Counted from the stretch's first letter, positions 1 through 9,332 are shown. The stretch is DNA of 64,000 bases from Ignavibacteriales bacterium (GCA_016707585.1 JADJHL010000003.1:1-64000), one strand, 5' to 3'. Notes: generated from the sequence alone by a model not told the origin. Numbers and translations: made by a program.

Positions 1-148
1 ACTGTATAAACTAAATACAATCAAAAGAAAAACTAAATATTTGTTTTTTCAGTAAGCTCATTTTGTAATTTATCGCTTGTTCTATGAAAATATTTTTCTA
101 ATTTTTGAACAGTTAAGGGAAACTTTATTATATATCTAAGGGGCCTCT

Positions 149-1222
149 ATGAAAAATTTAGTATTGATCATAAGTTTAATAACCGTACTTGTATTGGGTG
201 GTTGCGATAATACATCAGAACCCAATATTGAAATTCCTGCTTTAGCAAAAAGTATTAAAGGAACAGTTAAAGATGTGCAGGGTAATTTACTTTCCGATGT
301 TAGAGTTTATATCTTTTATTATTTAGAACCTGTATTAGGCAAAATGCCTTATAACAGCGGCTTACATAAACCTGCTAATTTTTACTCTGTTATTCTGGAT
401 GCATTTCATGTTCAATATACCTCGGGTGGAATTTACGTTTACTGGAGAACAACTGATGAAGTAAATAACAAAGGCTTTGTATTAGAACGATCATATAATA
501 ATGCCGCATTCGATTCAATCGTATATGTTCAAAGTAAGCATAGTATATATAATCCAAAGGAATACGGGTTTAGAGACAATCAAATCCAGAGTGGTTCGAT
601 AAAGTATAGATTAAAGGTTGTTTCGAATGATGGAACTTTTGAGTACAGTTCGGAAGTTGAACTTGACTTGTTGTTTCCTAACAGCACAACACTTGCACAG
701 AATTATCCAAATCCTTCCGATGGAACAACAACATTCAGTTTCACTGTTCGAAAATTATCAATGGTAGATTTTTCAATTTATGATTTTAAAGACAGTCTAA
801 TAAATCAGGTTTTATCAATTGATTCGTTGTGGCCCGGTAGTTATGAACACACATTTAATCCTTCCAGGATATTACCAAGCAATGGGTATAAATATGTTAT
901 GAACGCCACAGAAATGGATGGAACAAATATTAAGGTTGAAAGAAATTTTATCTGGACTAACCAGGTTGTTGATGATAATCTAACTAACACTGCTCACAAT
1001 AAATATATTACGGATGGTCAGTTTGAGTTTAAATATTCGGATTTGCCATTAGGCCAGCAATATGTTTGGACCGGATATGACGATCCAAGCCCGATAGGTA
1101 TGCTTGCAGTTACTAATAAAATTAAACTTGTTTTTTATAAAGCGGGTTTTAGCACTTTTGAAAAAGAAATTATAATTAATCCTGATGAAGGTCAGGAATT
1201 AGAAATAATATTACAGCAATAA
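149..1222 (+). CDS. Exported lipoprotein with carboxypeptidase-regulatory-like domain, unknown function
   Basis: Product of 357 residues. Residues 1-19 are a lysine-start hydrophobic signal ending in the lipobox LGGC, so Cys19 is the likely lipid anchor. Residues about 36-60 read like the start of a carboxypeptidase-regulatory beta-sandwich (IKGTVKDVQGNLLSDV). Near residue 185 is an NYPNPSDG motif resembling the start of a T9SS type A sorting domain, but about 165 residues follow it, so it is not at the C-terminus where it would act. A second beta-rich segment closes the protein. AAGGGG lies just upstream of the ATG and supports this start. No catalytic motif was seen and the role is unknown; the surface location is inferred from the lipobox. 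Confidence 0.7.
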   Translation: MKNLVLIISLITVLVLGGCDNTSEPNIEIPALAKSIKGTVKDVQGNLLSDVRVYIFYYLEPVLGKMPYNSGLHKPANFYSVILDAFHVQYTSGGIYVYWRTTDEVNNKGFVLERSYNNAAFDSIVYVQSKHSIYNPKEYGFRDNQIQSGSIKYRLKVVSNDGTFEYSSEVELDLLFPNSTTLAQNYPNPSDGTTTFSFTVRKLSMVDFSIYDFKDSLINQVLSIDSLWPGSYEHTFNPSRILPSNGYKYVMNATEMDGTNIKVERNFIWTNQVVDDNLTNTAHNKYITDGQFEFKYSDLPLGQQYVWTGYDDPSPIGMLAVTNKIKLVFYKAGFSTFEKEIIINPDEGQELEIILQQ

Positions 1223-1263
1223 TTCTATAAGTCTAAACTATTATTTGAAAAGTAAGGTGTTCT

Positions 1264-1290
1264 CGTTGTCACGGTCGAGTTGTGACAACG
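1264..1290. promoter_or_regulatory. Intergenic hairpin between two secreted-protein genes
   Basis: A perfect 9-base inverted repeat (CGTTGTCAC and GTGACAACG) encloses a 9-base loop. There is no T-run after it, so it is not a classic Rho-independent terminator. It could be an operator, an mRNA-stability hairpin or a small dispersed repeat; a related weaker GTCAC...GTGAC pair lies at about 1914-1934 after the next gene. Confidence 0.45.
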
Positions 1291-1345
1291 TTATAAATGC
1301 AATAAAAAACAGCCAATTACAATGGGTTACATTCAAGGGAGATTT

Positions 1346-1900
1346 ATGAAAACACTTTTAACTGCTTTATACTTATTCATTTTATTTAACTCCAATCATG
1401 TACAAGCACAAGAACAAGTTGATTCGGCCGGAATAAAACTTTCAAAGATTGCTTTTGATTATACTGTGAATTACCTGGGCGATTTTAGAGCAGTTATATA
1501 TTTATACAGGAGCGAGCTTAATAAGGAACCCAGGAATTATGAAGACATATATTATTTTGTAAGAGGGTACAATCTTAATATTACTTTTAATCCCGCCGAT
1601 ACAATCCAATTTATTCCGAATGAAGATGGTTCCGCTATAATCAATTTCAAATTATATTCAACTTTAGATCACAAACACAAAATAGATACAATGTTAATCA
1701 AATATCTTGAAGGTACAATGAATTTGGGTGCACCACTAACTAAAGGCAGCTCTATTACTTCATTGTATGGCAAAATATATTCGGGTGAAGTAGTTACTGA
1801 TTCAGGAACAAGTATAATATTACCTCCTGCAAACTCTACTGTGTATTTTAACCGTATAGATTTGGAAACATTAAAAAGAATTGCAAACATAAAAGATTAA
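1346..1900 (+). CDS. Secreted protein of unknown function
   Basis: Product of 184 residues from the ATG at 1346. This start is preferred to an in-frame ATG 24 bases upstream because AAGGGAGA sits a few bases before it and the protein then opens with a typical signal peptide (MKTLLTALYLFILF, processed near the QAQ at about residues 20-22). The rest is soluble and beta-rich, with no cysteine cluster, metal motif or recognised domain. It lies between a lipoprotein gene and a small membrane-anchored protein, all read in the same direction. No function can be assigned from sequence. Confidence 0.6.
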   Translation: MKTLLTALYLFILFNSNHVQAQEQVDSAGIKLSKIAFDYTVNYLGDFRAVIYLYRSELNKEPRNYEDIYYFVRGYNLNITFNPADTIQFIPNEDGSAIINFKLYSTLDHKHKIDTMLIKYLEGTMNLGAPLTKGSSITSLYGKIYSGEVVTDSGTSIILPPANSTVYFNRIDLETLKRIANIKD

Positions 1901-1949
1901 AAATTACTCGGCAGTCACAGAACACTCAGTGACAGGATAAAAACAAACT

Positions 1950-2378
1950 ATGACACAAAAAGCTAACTGGAAAACAATAACACTAATACTAATTGGGGCA
2001 ATTGCATTTGGATTATTCTCGCAATTTGTACTGCCCAAACTAATTCGCCCGGCGGTAAATGTACAGTTAAAAGAATTTGCAAAAGCTATAAATGCAGATG
2101 CACCCATTATGCTTACTGAAGACATCCGCTTTGATAATGTAACACTTGGAAAAGATAACAGGATCATATACAACTACACTTTAGTAAACATTACACTCGA
2201 AGAAACCGATACCACTTACTTTAAAAATCAAATGCGTCCAACAATGTCTAAACAAATCAGAAACAGTTTAGAGATGTTAACATTAAGGGAACTAAAAACT
2301 ATTTTCCAGTATAACTATAAAGATAAAAATTCAAATCAGGTTGTAACATTCGTTTTTAAACCGGATGGGTATAATTAG
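1950..2378 (+). CDS. Small single-pass membrane protein, unknown function
   Basis: Product of 142 residues. Residues about 9-30 form one hydrophobic segment (TITLILIGAIAFGLFSQFVL), giving a short cytoplasmic N-terminus and a soluble, charged C-terminal domain of about 110 residues outside the membrane. No lipobox and no recognisable catalytic or binding motif are present. The gene follows the secreted unknown at 1346-1900 by 49 bases and may share its transcript. Downstream is a repeat-rich non-coding stretch. The reading frame and membrane helix are convincing; the function is not known. Confidence 0.55.
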   Translation: MTQKANWKTITLILIGAIAFGLFSQFVLPKLIRPAVNVQLKEFAKAINADAPIMLTEDIRFDNVTLGKDNRIIYNYTLVNITLEETDTTYFKNQMRPTMSKQIRNSLEMLTLRELKTIFQYNYKDKNSNQVVTFVFKPDGYN

Positions 2379-2440
2379 TTTTCTCGGAGTTGTCTCGAAT
2401 ACTCTATAAAAGTAGAAGAAATAAAGATAGTGGAAGACAC

Positions 2441-2578
2441 AACCTCATCCCCGATCTACATCGGGGCAGGCTCTAAATCCTTCTCTCCCCAAAACGGGAT
2501 CTTCGACTTTTAAAGGAGAAGGACTTTTAAATTCCCTCTCCTTGCGAAGGAGAGGGAATACAAGGGTGAGGTCGGATT
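2441..2578. repeat. Complex palindromic intergenic repeat element
   Basis: About 138 bases built from nested inverted repeats: CCCCGAT/ATCGGGG at 2449-2466, a pair of AAATCCTTCTC and GAGAAGGACTTT arms, and a perfect 13-base stem ATTCCCTCTCCTT/AAGGAGAGGGAAT with a GCG loop at 2531-2559. The outer edges read CCTCATCC and GGGTGAGG, again roughly inverted. It is non-coding and GC-richer than its surroundings, as expected of a dispersed repeat. It ends seven bases before the ATG of the DUF559 relic. Confidence 0.7.
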
Positions 2579-2584
2579 AAGCTT

Positions 2585-2868
2585 ATGACACAAAATTTTA
2601 ACAAAACATCTGAAAAAGAAAAACGAAGAAAACTAAGAAGAGATCAAACATTCTGTGAAAAAATATTGTGGACTTATCTTAGAGATCGTAAAACACTCGG
2701 ATATAAATTCAGAAGACAACCTGCCTGCCGGTAGGCAGGTTTGGAATTACATTTTGCAGAATTACTAACGATGAATTGATGGGTAATGCTAATATGGCTT
2801 TTGAGAAAATTGAGACAGCGATAAAAACTATCTCGGAGGAAAATGCGAGCAATTGGATAAAGAAATAG
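2585..2868 (+). pseudogene. Relic of a DUF559-family endonuclease-like gene
   Basis: Translation from the ATG at 2585 gives an N-terminus typical of DUF559 proteins: a basic segment (EKRRKLRRDQTFCEKILW) then YLRDRKTLGYKFRRQ. The frame then enters a palindrome and stops at TAG. After the palindrome an open segment ending at the TAG at 2866-2868 reads RITNDELMGNANMAFEKIE, matching the family's usual C-terminal strand and helix (FTNDEV...N...V...I). The central part with the catalytic core, about 50 residues in intact members, is missing. This is therefore an internally deleted, dead copy whose deletion point is now occupied by a palindromic repeat. DUF559 proteins are related to very short patch repair-type nucleases; the family assignment is by motif memory only. 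Confidence 0.7.
2718..2741. repeat. Palindromic repeat inside the DUF559 relic
   Basis: Inverted arms AACCTGCCT and AGGCAGGTT surround the loop GCCGGT. It sits exactly where the DUF559 coding sequence loses its middle. Palindromes of this type occur dispersed in Bacteroidota-related genomes; only this one copy was noticed in the window. Confidence 0.75.
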
Positions 2869-3228
2869 TGGTTATCATTAAACTTCAATTTATTTGTTGA
2901 ATAAATCAAATATTAATTTGATATTTGTATAGAGCGATTATTTAATTGTTCAACTTAAGGTAAAATACATTAACAGTTAGTGGGAGAGCGGGTATGTTAA
3001 TAATCCTTCCAAAGTTAGTCCAGTTCCTTTGTGCTTTGTCTTATCATATAATACAAATTTAACTTCATTTTGTTGTTGGGTAATAAATGAACAATAAAAT
3101 TGAATCCGTGTTTTTTTTCTGCTTAAAGAACAACAGAATTAATCTTGATTATGAGGCAGATTATCAAGGCAATGAGTGCATCTTGAAAATTAAAAGTATT
3201 ATTCTTAAAGAATCATTAAGGTAAAAAA
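2869..3228. other. 360-base stretch without a convincing gene
   Basis: The stretch follows the DUF559 relic and precedes a beta-barrel gene. The only open frame worth noting is a 45-codon one at 3087-3224 (ATG to TAA) ending just before the next gene's start; it has no clear ribosome-binding site and no recognisable motif, so it is not called as a gene. The AGG of its final Arg codon may serve as the binding site for the next gene. No terminator hairpin or strong promoter was identified. Confidence 0.4.
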
Positions 3229-3909
3229 ATGAAAACATCAGTATTTTCTTTTGTTGCTGTTCTCTTAATCTCCTTTGTTACTTTAGCTCAATCAATGAAC
3301 GGCAAAGTAACACTTGGTGGTGAATTGTCAATAAATAGCCAGGAATTGAAATATGAAAATAATTATTCCAGTTATTCAAAAAATGAAAAACAATCTGATT
3401 TTAATTTTGGACCACGACTTGGATATTTTCTGAATGATAATTTACAGTTTGGTATTGGATTAAATTATCAGGGTTCTAGTTACGATTTTGAGGGAGTAGA
3501 ACAATATTATTCTTCAGAAAGATCCTTTTCACTCTTTTATATTAATCCCTCATTAAGATATTATAATGAGTTATCTACAAACTTTGGATTTTGGGGTCAA
3601 TTAAGTTTTAATGTAGGGTTTGGTTCCAGGAAAGACACTGAATGGGAATATAATGGTAACCTAACACCTCCGAAAGTTGAAACAGAATACGATTTAATGG
3701 CTTATAGTTTTTCTTTTGGTCCAGGAGTATATTATTTCTTGAATGATCATTTTGAAATTAACTTGAGTCTTGGGAGTATTTATTATACAAGCATGAGTAC
3801 AACTGTTACAAAACCAAAATTACCTGAAGAACCAAAAAATGTTCAAAGCCAGTTTGGATTTGATTTTTCATTCCAATCATTAACGCTTGGGTTGCATTAT
3901 ATTTTTTAG
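3229..3909 (+). CDS. Outer-membrane beta-barrel protein (OmpA/porin-like fold)
   Basis: Product of 226 residues. A signal peptide at residues 1-20 (ends TLAQS) is followed by alternating hydrophobic/aromatic strands typical of a small eight-strand barrel: LGYFLNDNLQFGIGLNY, NPSLRYYNEL, FGFWGQLSFNVGFGS, FSFGPGVYYFLNDHFEINLSL. The last residue is Phe (HYIF), the usual C-terminal signature of barrels inserted by the BAM machinery. It is probably a structural or small-solute outer-membrane protein. Nothing in the sequence identifies a ligand. It stands alone between a gene-poor repeat region and the tandem lipoprotein genes. Confidence 0.7.
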   Translation: MKTSVFSFVAVLLISFVTLAQSMNGKVTLGGELSINSQELKYENNYSSYSKNEKQSDFNFGPRLGYFLNDNLQFGIGLNYQGSSYDFEGVEQYYSSERSFSLFYINPSLRYYNELSTNFGFWGQLSFNVGFGSRKDTEWEYNGNLTPPKVETEYDLMAYSFSFGPGVYYFLNDHFEINLSLGSIYYTSMSTTVTKPKLPEEPKNVQSQFGFDFSFQSLTLGLHYIF

Positions 3910-3985
3910 CTGATGATAAGAAAGGGGTATAATTTATTATTAATTAAAAATGAACACAATAAAAATTTACAAACTTAGGCATCAT

Positions 3986-5233
3986 ATGAAACAAGTATTA
4001 GTAACAATTTATATTTTACTTTTAATTTTATCTGGCTGTAGTGATGAAACAACCAACCCGATTCCTGAGGATAAATCTTTAAAGTTAAGATTTACAGATG
4101 GATATCCAGCAGAACAGTGTTGGGCAATACTGTATTCTGAAGACGGAAGTACTGTTATTAAAACTGTTGCATTTTCGGGTGATACAGAAATTGATTTTGG
4201 TAATATTGAAACAGAAAGAGTCACAATTACTATTGTCCGTCCAAATTATTCAGGCACAAAGAAATTTTATTACATAGATACATATAATTCCGTAACAAAA
4301 GGATTATGGACTTTTAGAGGTTCTGGAAATAGTAGCCCAATTGGTTCAGTCAGAATCAATCAAAGTTTTCCTTTCGATCATTATGATTATAGAATCTTCG
4401 GGGTTGAAAATAGTGGGGTGGCTTATTTGGGTGGATTCGATGGAAGTCAATATACATGTAACGATATTGGGATTAGAAGAATAATTGAACAAGGGAAAAT
4501 ATCAATTTATAATGCTGTTTATAATTTGGTTGGCGGCTATGGATATTATAGCTGGAATCCAAACCAAACTTTTAACAACGGTACTTTGAATGAATATTTG
4601 GTTACATTAAACAGACCATTAACTCAGTATAACCTTCAAGTAAGCAAACCAATAAATCGATTATTCGTAAATAGTGCAATAGACAATGATTCTAAAATTT
4701 TTATGCTATTTTATGATCGTGCTGATACAAACACACTAAATCATAAAGTGTTATTACCAAATGATCTTACAGTAATAAATTATCAAACTAATTGTGCTTA
4801 TACTTCAATTGATAAAACATTTAACTACATAAAAATTAGTAGTACTAAACCTGATGTATTAAATATTCCTGATACATATATAAATGCAAATTATAATGCA
4901 GGAACAAACTCATATGATAATATTTTAATTAATGGTATTGGTGATTTTATCCGATGCAGCTGGTCCAATCGACACCTCTATTCGGATAGCACAACAATTT
5001 GGAATGTTAATGCTACAAAAAATGCTACTTCTTTAAAAAGAGTGGTTTTGCCAACTGAAGTTAGTTCTCAAATTCCAAATTTTGTTGATAGTGAATTATA
5101 TAAATATGGAGTGACAGTATTTGATTATAATACTACTTCAACATTTGATGAATACATAAATGTATTTCTGAAAAACACTGATGGTAAAACTAATTTATAC
5201 ACTGAAAGTTTTTACTACACAAAAAATGATTAA
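3986..5233 (+). CDS. Lipoprotein, first of a tandem paralogous pair
   Basis: Product of 415 residues from the ATG at 3986. An in-frame ATG 36 bases upstream would add a charged tail before the signal peptide, so the internal start is preferred. The signal ends in a lipobox LSGC followed by SDETTNP. After the anchor comes a conserved block (LKLRF..GYPAEQCWAILYSEDGSTVI) shared with the next gene, then a long beta-rich body with many Asn, Tyr and Thr residues. Both genes share the FPFDHY/FPLNNY region and the RPLTQYN/KPLTLSQ segment, so they arose by duplication. No domain of known function was recognised. Confidence 0.65.
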   Translation: MKQVLVTIYILLLILSGCSDETTNPIPEDKSLKLRFTDGYPAEQCWAILYSEDGSTVIKTVAFSGDTEIDFGNIETERVTITIVRPNYSGTKKFYYIDTYNSVTKGLWTFRGSGNSSPIGSVRINQSFPFDHYDYRIFGVENSGVAYLGGFDGSQYTCNDIGIRRIIEQGKISIYNAVYNLVGGYGYYSWNPNQTFNNGTLNEYLVTLNRPLTQYNLQVSKPINRLFVNSAIDNDSKIFMLFYDRADTNTLNHKVLLPNDLTVINYQTNCAYTSIDKTFNYIKISSTKPDVLNIPDTYINANYNAGTNSYDNILINGIGDFIRCSWSNRHLYSDSTTIWNVNATKNATSLKRVVLPTEVSSQIPNFVDSELYKYGVTVFDYNTTSTFDEYINVFLKNTDGKTNLYTESFYYTKND

Positions 5234-5251
5234 TATCTCATAGGGTTTTTT

Positions 5252-6508
5252 ATGAAAAAAATATCAACTGTATTTATTGGTATAATAATACTATTAATTG
5301 GATGTAGTGATGACAATCCTACAAATCCAGGAGCTAACGTAAACGAAAAAGCTTTAAAGATTACCTTCTCTAATAATTATTGCGAAGCTGAAGGTTGGGT
5401 TATAGTTTATACAGAAGATGGTTTAACGGTTATTGATACCGCAAAGTTTTTAGGAAATGCCACTGTTGATTTTGGCGAACTTGCTCAGGATAGAATTACT
5501 CTTACATTTATTACAACAACTCTTTCAAGTTCAAATAAATCATATATGATCCAAACTTACCATTCTGTTAAAAAAGGTGAATGGAAAATTAAAGGATATT
5601 CTGAAAGTGCTGCAAAAGGAAAAATTGATGTAAGGTATTCTTTTCCGCTAAATAATTATAATCTATTCTTGATGAGTTATGGTGGAACTTATAATGATGC
5701 AGGATTAAACAATGATACCTTATCAAGTTTGCATTTTCCAACGTTTGATGTTTATAACATAAATTCGGATAATAGTTTATCGTTATACAGTTCTATTTAT
5801 AATATGAACGATGGTATCGGATTTTATAATTGGAGTCCGAAATTGAGTTTTACTTTGAATGATACAAACACTTATAATATTGCAGTAAATAAACCATTAA
5901 CTTTATCGCAGATACAGTTTAATAAAGAAGTTGAAAATCTAATTATTTCAGCCAATACAACTGCATCCAGTGATCGTGTTACACTATTTCATAACTATGA
6001 TTCTCAACCGCTTACTACCCAAAAAATATTTTTACCTGATGATATAAATGCCACTTCTTACAATATCTATGCATCAAACTATTACAATAGTAAATTATAC
6101 ACTTATGAGAAATCAGTAAATTCCATCCCAAATAATTTAGTAATACCAAATACTGTTGTATCTGCGACACACAATAATTCAAATAATAGTATTGAGAATA
6201 TTTCAGTAAATGGTACAATTGATTTTATTATGGCTATATGGTCTCTGTTTAATTCAAACAACAGAGATTTTATTTGGATATCATATACACCAAACGATTT
6301 TACTTCTATAGTTCGTCCACAACTTCCAATAAGTATAGTTTCACAGATTGGTAATTTTAATCCTGATTTGATGAATCTTTACTATTTAATGATTGAAGAT
6401 AACGATCAGTTTACTTCATTCGATGATTTAATAAATTACTATTATAAAAGTACTGTGTCATTAAGTAATACTTTTAATGAGCACTATTCTTATGCAATAG
6501 TTTTTTAA
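5252..6508 (+). CDS. Lipoprotein, second of a tandem paralogous pair
   Basis: Product of 418 residues. The signal peptide ends in IGC followed by SDDNPTNPG, a lipobox and acidic tether like those of its neighbours. The mature start (LKITFSNNYCEAEGWVIVY.EDGLTVIDT) lines up with the upstream paralogue, and similarity continues through the body to the C-terminal region where both have FDEYIN or FDDLIN. The two genes are separated by only 18 bases and are likely co-transcribed. Divergence is considerable, so the duplication is not recent. Function is unknown; placement on the cell surface or inner leaflet of the outer membrane is inferred. Confidence 0.65.
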   Translation: MKKISTVFIGIIILLIGCSDDNPTNPGANVNEKALKITFSNNYCEAEGWVIVYTEDGLTVIDTAKFLGNATVDFGELAQDRITLTFITTTLSSSNKSYMIQTYHSVKKGEWKIKGYSESAAKGKIDVRYSFPLNNYNLFLMSYGGTYNDAGLNNDTLSSLHFPTFDVYNINSDNSLSLYSSIYNMNDGIGFYNWSPKLSFTLNDTNTYNIAVNKPLTLSQIQFNKEVENLIISANTTASSDRVTLFHNYDSQPLTTQKIFLPDDINATSYNIYASNYYNSKLYTYEKSVNSIPNNLVIPNTVVSATHNNSNNSIENISVNGTIDFIMAIWSLFNSNNRDFIWISYTPNDFTSIVRPQLPISIVSQIGNFNPDLMNLYYLMIEDNDQFTSFDDLINYYYKSTVSLSNTFNEHYSYAIVF

Positions 6509-6665
6509 ATAATTAATTTAACAGATATAAGCTTTGATGTATTCTTCATCAAACTTATAACAAGTATTACAATGGATAAATTGGATAGCATAATAGTTGA
6601 AGTTATTAATGTTGTTGCTCTATTTAAAAATAATTTTGTTTTATATTATACAGTGGGAGTTAAAA

Positions 6666-9332
6666 ATGAAATCTAATCTTCGCAGACTACTGAATTATTT
6701 GTCGTTAGTCTTTTTAATAATGATTAATAGCTGTTCGGATGATAATATTACTGGTCCTGGTTATCAATCCCACATTGTAAGAGGATTTGCACAGAAAGGT
6801 CCATTTATCCAGGGATCACAAATTAGACTACAATTGTTGGACAATACTTTAACACCTACAGGAAAAGTTTATGAATCAGAAACAAAAAACAATATCGGTT
6901 ATTATGAGTCTCCAACACAGATAAATAGCGCATGTATTGAAGTAATTTCTGAAGGATTTTATTTTAATGAAGTGACAGGAAGTGTAAGCTCTACACAAAT
7001 AAAATTAAAGTCGCTTGCATCAATTGTTTCTTCAGATACAGTAAATGTAAATATCTTAACAACTATTGCAAGTAAACGAATAAATTATTTAGTTACTCAG
7101 AAGAAAAACAGTTTTGATGATGCAAAACAGATAGCCGAAAAAGAGATTCTAAAAATTTTCAACATTGTTGATCCAGGTATTAAAGATTTTGAAAAGATGG
7201 ATATTACAAAAGCAGAAAAAAATGATGCTGTATTGTTAGCTGTATCCTGTATTGTTCAAGCTAATTTTAATGTTGCACAACTTTCAGAATTTATTGCAAA
7301 GTTAAGTTCCGAGATTGAAACTGATGGAATTCAAAATGATTCATCTATTACATTAACATTATATCAAAATGCTTTAAGTATTAGTAATACTAATATCAGG
7401 TACAATTTAAATAGTCGATATCAACAATTAGGTTTAAACTTGCCAATTCCTGATTTTGAAGCTTACACAAAACTTCTGATTCCTTTAACAGTTAGCTACA
7501 TAAATCCTTATAATGGATCTCTGAATAATCCAATTTCTACAAAAATAGATGTGATGTTTAACAAAGCAATGAACCCGTCTACTATAAACAGTAACTCTTT
7601 TATAGTTAGTAAAGGATCAAATAATATTACAGGTACATTCTATTATAATCCAGCTTACAACTCAATTCAATTTACACCTGCAAATAAATTGGTGTATGGT
7701 TCTGATTACAATGTTCACTTAACAACTGATATAAAATCTTATGATGGTGAATCATTGGATAGTAATTATAATTTTTCCTTTACTACTTTGGAAATACCAA
7801 AACCACAAATACTTTATCCTCACAACAATCAAAACGTAACGGAGACTTCATTTATTCTTGATTGGTATGATTTTGATGGAGCAATTTCATATTCTTTACA
7901 GCTAAGTACTACATTAAATTTTAATAATAATATAATTGATGTAAATGATTTAACAGTTTCTCAATTTCAAATAAGCACTCCCTTAGCAAATAACGTTAAA
8001 TATTATTGGCGAGTAAAAGTTAAAACAACAGAAGATGTTTGGAGTGACTGGAGTAATGTAAGTGATTTTACAATTAAACTTACAACTGTTCGATATCCTA
8101 ATCCATCGAGTTACAGCTATATAACAGATACAACGCCATTACTGGATTGGGAGGATGTTAATTCAACAACTCAATATCATCTTCAAGTTAACAACCTATC
8201 AAACTTTACTGGTTATATGATAATTGATATTAATAATCTAACTGAATCAAAATATCAAACAGGCGCAGTTTTTTCTGATTATAATAGTTACTACTGGCGT
8301 GTTAAGAGAATGAATACAGATGGGGTCTGGAGTGATTGGAGTGAAGGTTTCAATTTTAATATTATGATGAGTATTCCAGAATTGAACCAGCCTTACAATA
8401 GTGAAGTAACACTTGATAGAACTCCAAGATTAAAATGGACGAGTGTAAATGGAGCAACAGGTTATCATTTACAATTAAGTACATCTGATGATTTTTCATC
8501 CAACTTAATCATAAATGATGAGAATCTCTCATACAATGAATATCAAATTTCTGCAGATTTACCTTATGATGACAATTACTATTGGAGAGTTAGAGTTAAA
8601 AATAGTGATAATGTTTGGAGTAGATGGACATATCCTTACTATTTTACAATTCCTCGTTTAGATATAACAACTGGTTTATTGTTCTATTATCCATTTAATG
8701 GAAATACTCTTGATGAAAGTGGTAACTCAAACAATTCAACAGGATATGGAATAACATTAACCTCAGACAGGCAGGGAAATCTGAATTCTGCATATAAATT
8801 TGATGCAAACGGAGATTATTTAGAAATGCCTGGCATTAAAGCACTTGCTTCTTCAGAATGGAGCTACTCTATTTGGATAAAAATGGATGGGCTACCATCT
8901 TACAGTACTTTTGATGCATTTTTATTTTCTTACAAGAATGTTCAATATGATGATGATGCTCATTTATATGTGGATGATGCTGATGATGCTGTTAAAGCTT
9001 ATCTTGGTAATATTGGAATTACAGGAGGCACCAATAATGTAGTTAACCGTAAAGTATCTACAAATGTTCAAGTTAATACAAATTCCTGGGTACACTTATG
9101 CATAACACATAATCCTGCAATTCCTAGACTTACTTTTTATATAAATGGCCAAAGAGTGACAACAGCAAATGATAAATTTGGAACAACTTATCCAGTAAAT
9201 ACTCCTTATTTAATTTCTTGCATAACAAATTTTGGAAATAATAAAGGTCGGTTTTTCGGTTCAGCAGATGAAGTTTATTTTTATGACAAAGAACTTAACC
9301 TATACGAGGTTAACTTAATTTACAACAAATAG
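6666..9332 (+). CDS. Large multidomain surface lipoprotein (Ig-like, FN3-like, LamG-like)
   Basis: Product of 888 residues from the ATG at 6666, chosen because GGGAG precedes it and the signal peptide then ends in a lipobox (INSC, followed by SDDNITGPG). Domains in order: an FAQKGPFIQGSQI segment found at the start of many bacterial surface lipoproteins (about 35-90); an alpha-rich region (to about 270); an SbsA-type Ig-like domain (VSYINPYNGSLNNPI...FNKAMNPSTI, about 275-375); three FN3-like repeats each with a YYWRVKV/YYWRVRV strand followed by W(S)xW; and a C-terminal LamG/concanavalin-like domain (YYPFNGNTLDESGN onward). The architecture suggests carbohydrate or matrix binding. It follows the paralogous lipoprotein pair and shares their CSDD/CSDE anchor style. 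Confidence 0.7.
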   Translation: MKSNLRRLLNYLSLVFLIMINSCSDDNITGPGYQSHIVRGFAQKGPFIQGSQIRLQLLDNTLTPTGKVYESETKNNIGYYESPTQINSACIEVISEGFYFNEVTGSVSSTQIKLKSLASIVSSDTVNVNILTTIASKRINYLVTQKKNSFDDAKQIAEKEILKIFNIVDPGIKDFEKMDITKAEKNDAVLLAVSCIVQANFNVAQLSEFIAKLSSEIETDGIQNDSSITLTLYQNALSISNTNIRYNLNSRYQQLGLNLPIPDFEAYTKLLIPLTVSYINPYNGSLNNPISTKIDVMFNKAMNPSTINSNSFIVSKGSNNITGTFYYNPAYNSIQFTPANKLVYGSDYNVHLTTDIKSYDGESLDSNYNFSFTTLEIPKPQILYPHNNQNVTETSFILDWYDFDGAISYSLQLSTTLNFNNNIIDVNDLTVSQFQISTPLANNVKYYWRVKVKTTEDVWSDWSNVSDFTIKLTTVRYPNPSSYSYITDTTPLLDWEDVNSTTQYHLQVNNLSNFTGYMIIDINNLTESKYQTGAVFSDYNSYYWRVKRMNTDGVWSDWSEGFNFNIMMSIPELNQPYNSEVTLDRTPRLKWTSVNGATGYHLQLSTSDDFSSNLIINDENLSYNEYQISADLPYDDNYYWRVRVKNSDNVWSRWTYPYYFTIPRLDITTGLLFYYPFNGNTLDESGNSNNSTGYGITLTSDRQGNLNSAYKFDANGDYLEMPGIKALASSEWSYSIWIKMDGLPSYSTFDAFLFSYKNVQYDDDAHLYVDDADDAVKAYLGNIGITGGTNNVVNRKVSTNVQVNTNSWVHLCITHNPAIPRLTFYINGQRVTTANDKFGTTYPVNTPYLISCITNFGNNKGRFFGSADEVYFYDKELNLYEVNLIYNK

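Noticed and set aside
2709..2909. Minus-strand open frame across the DUF559 relic
   Set aside because: Its composition follows the palindrome and the relic on the opposite strand; it has no recognisable protein features.
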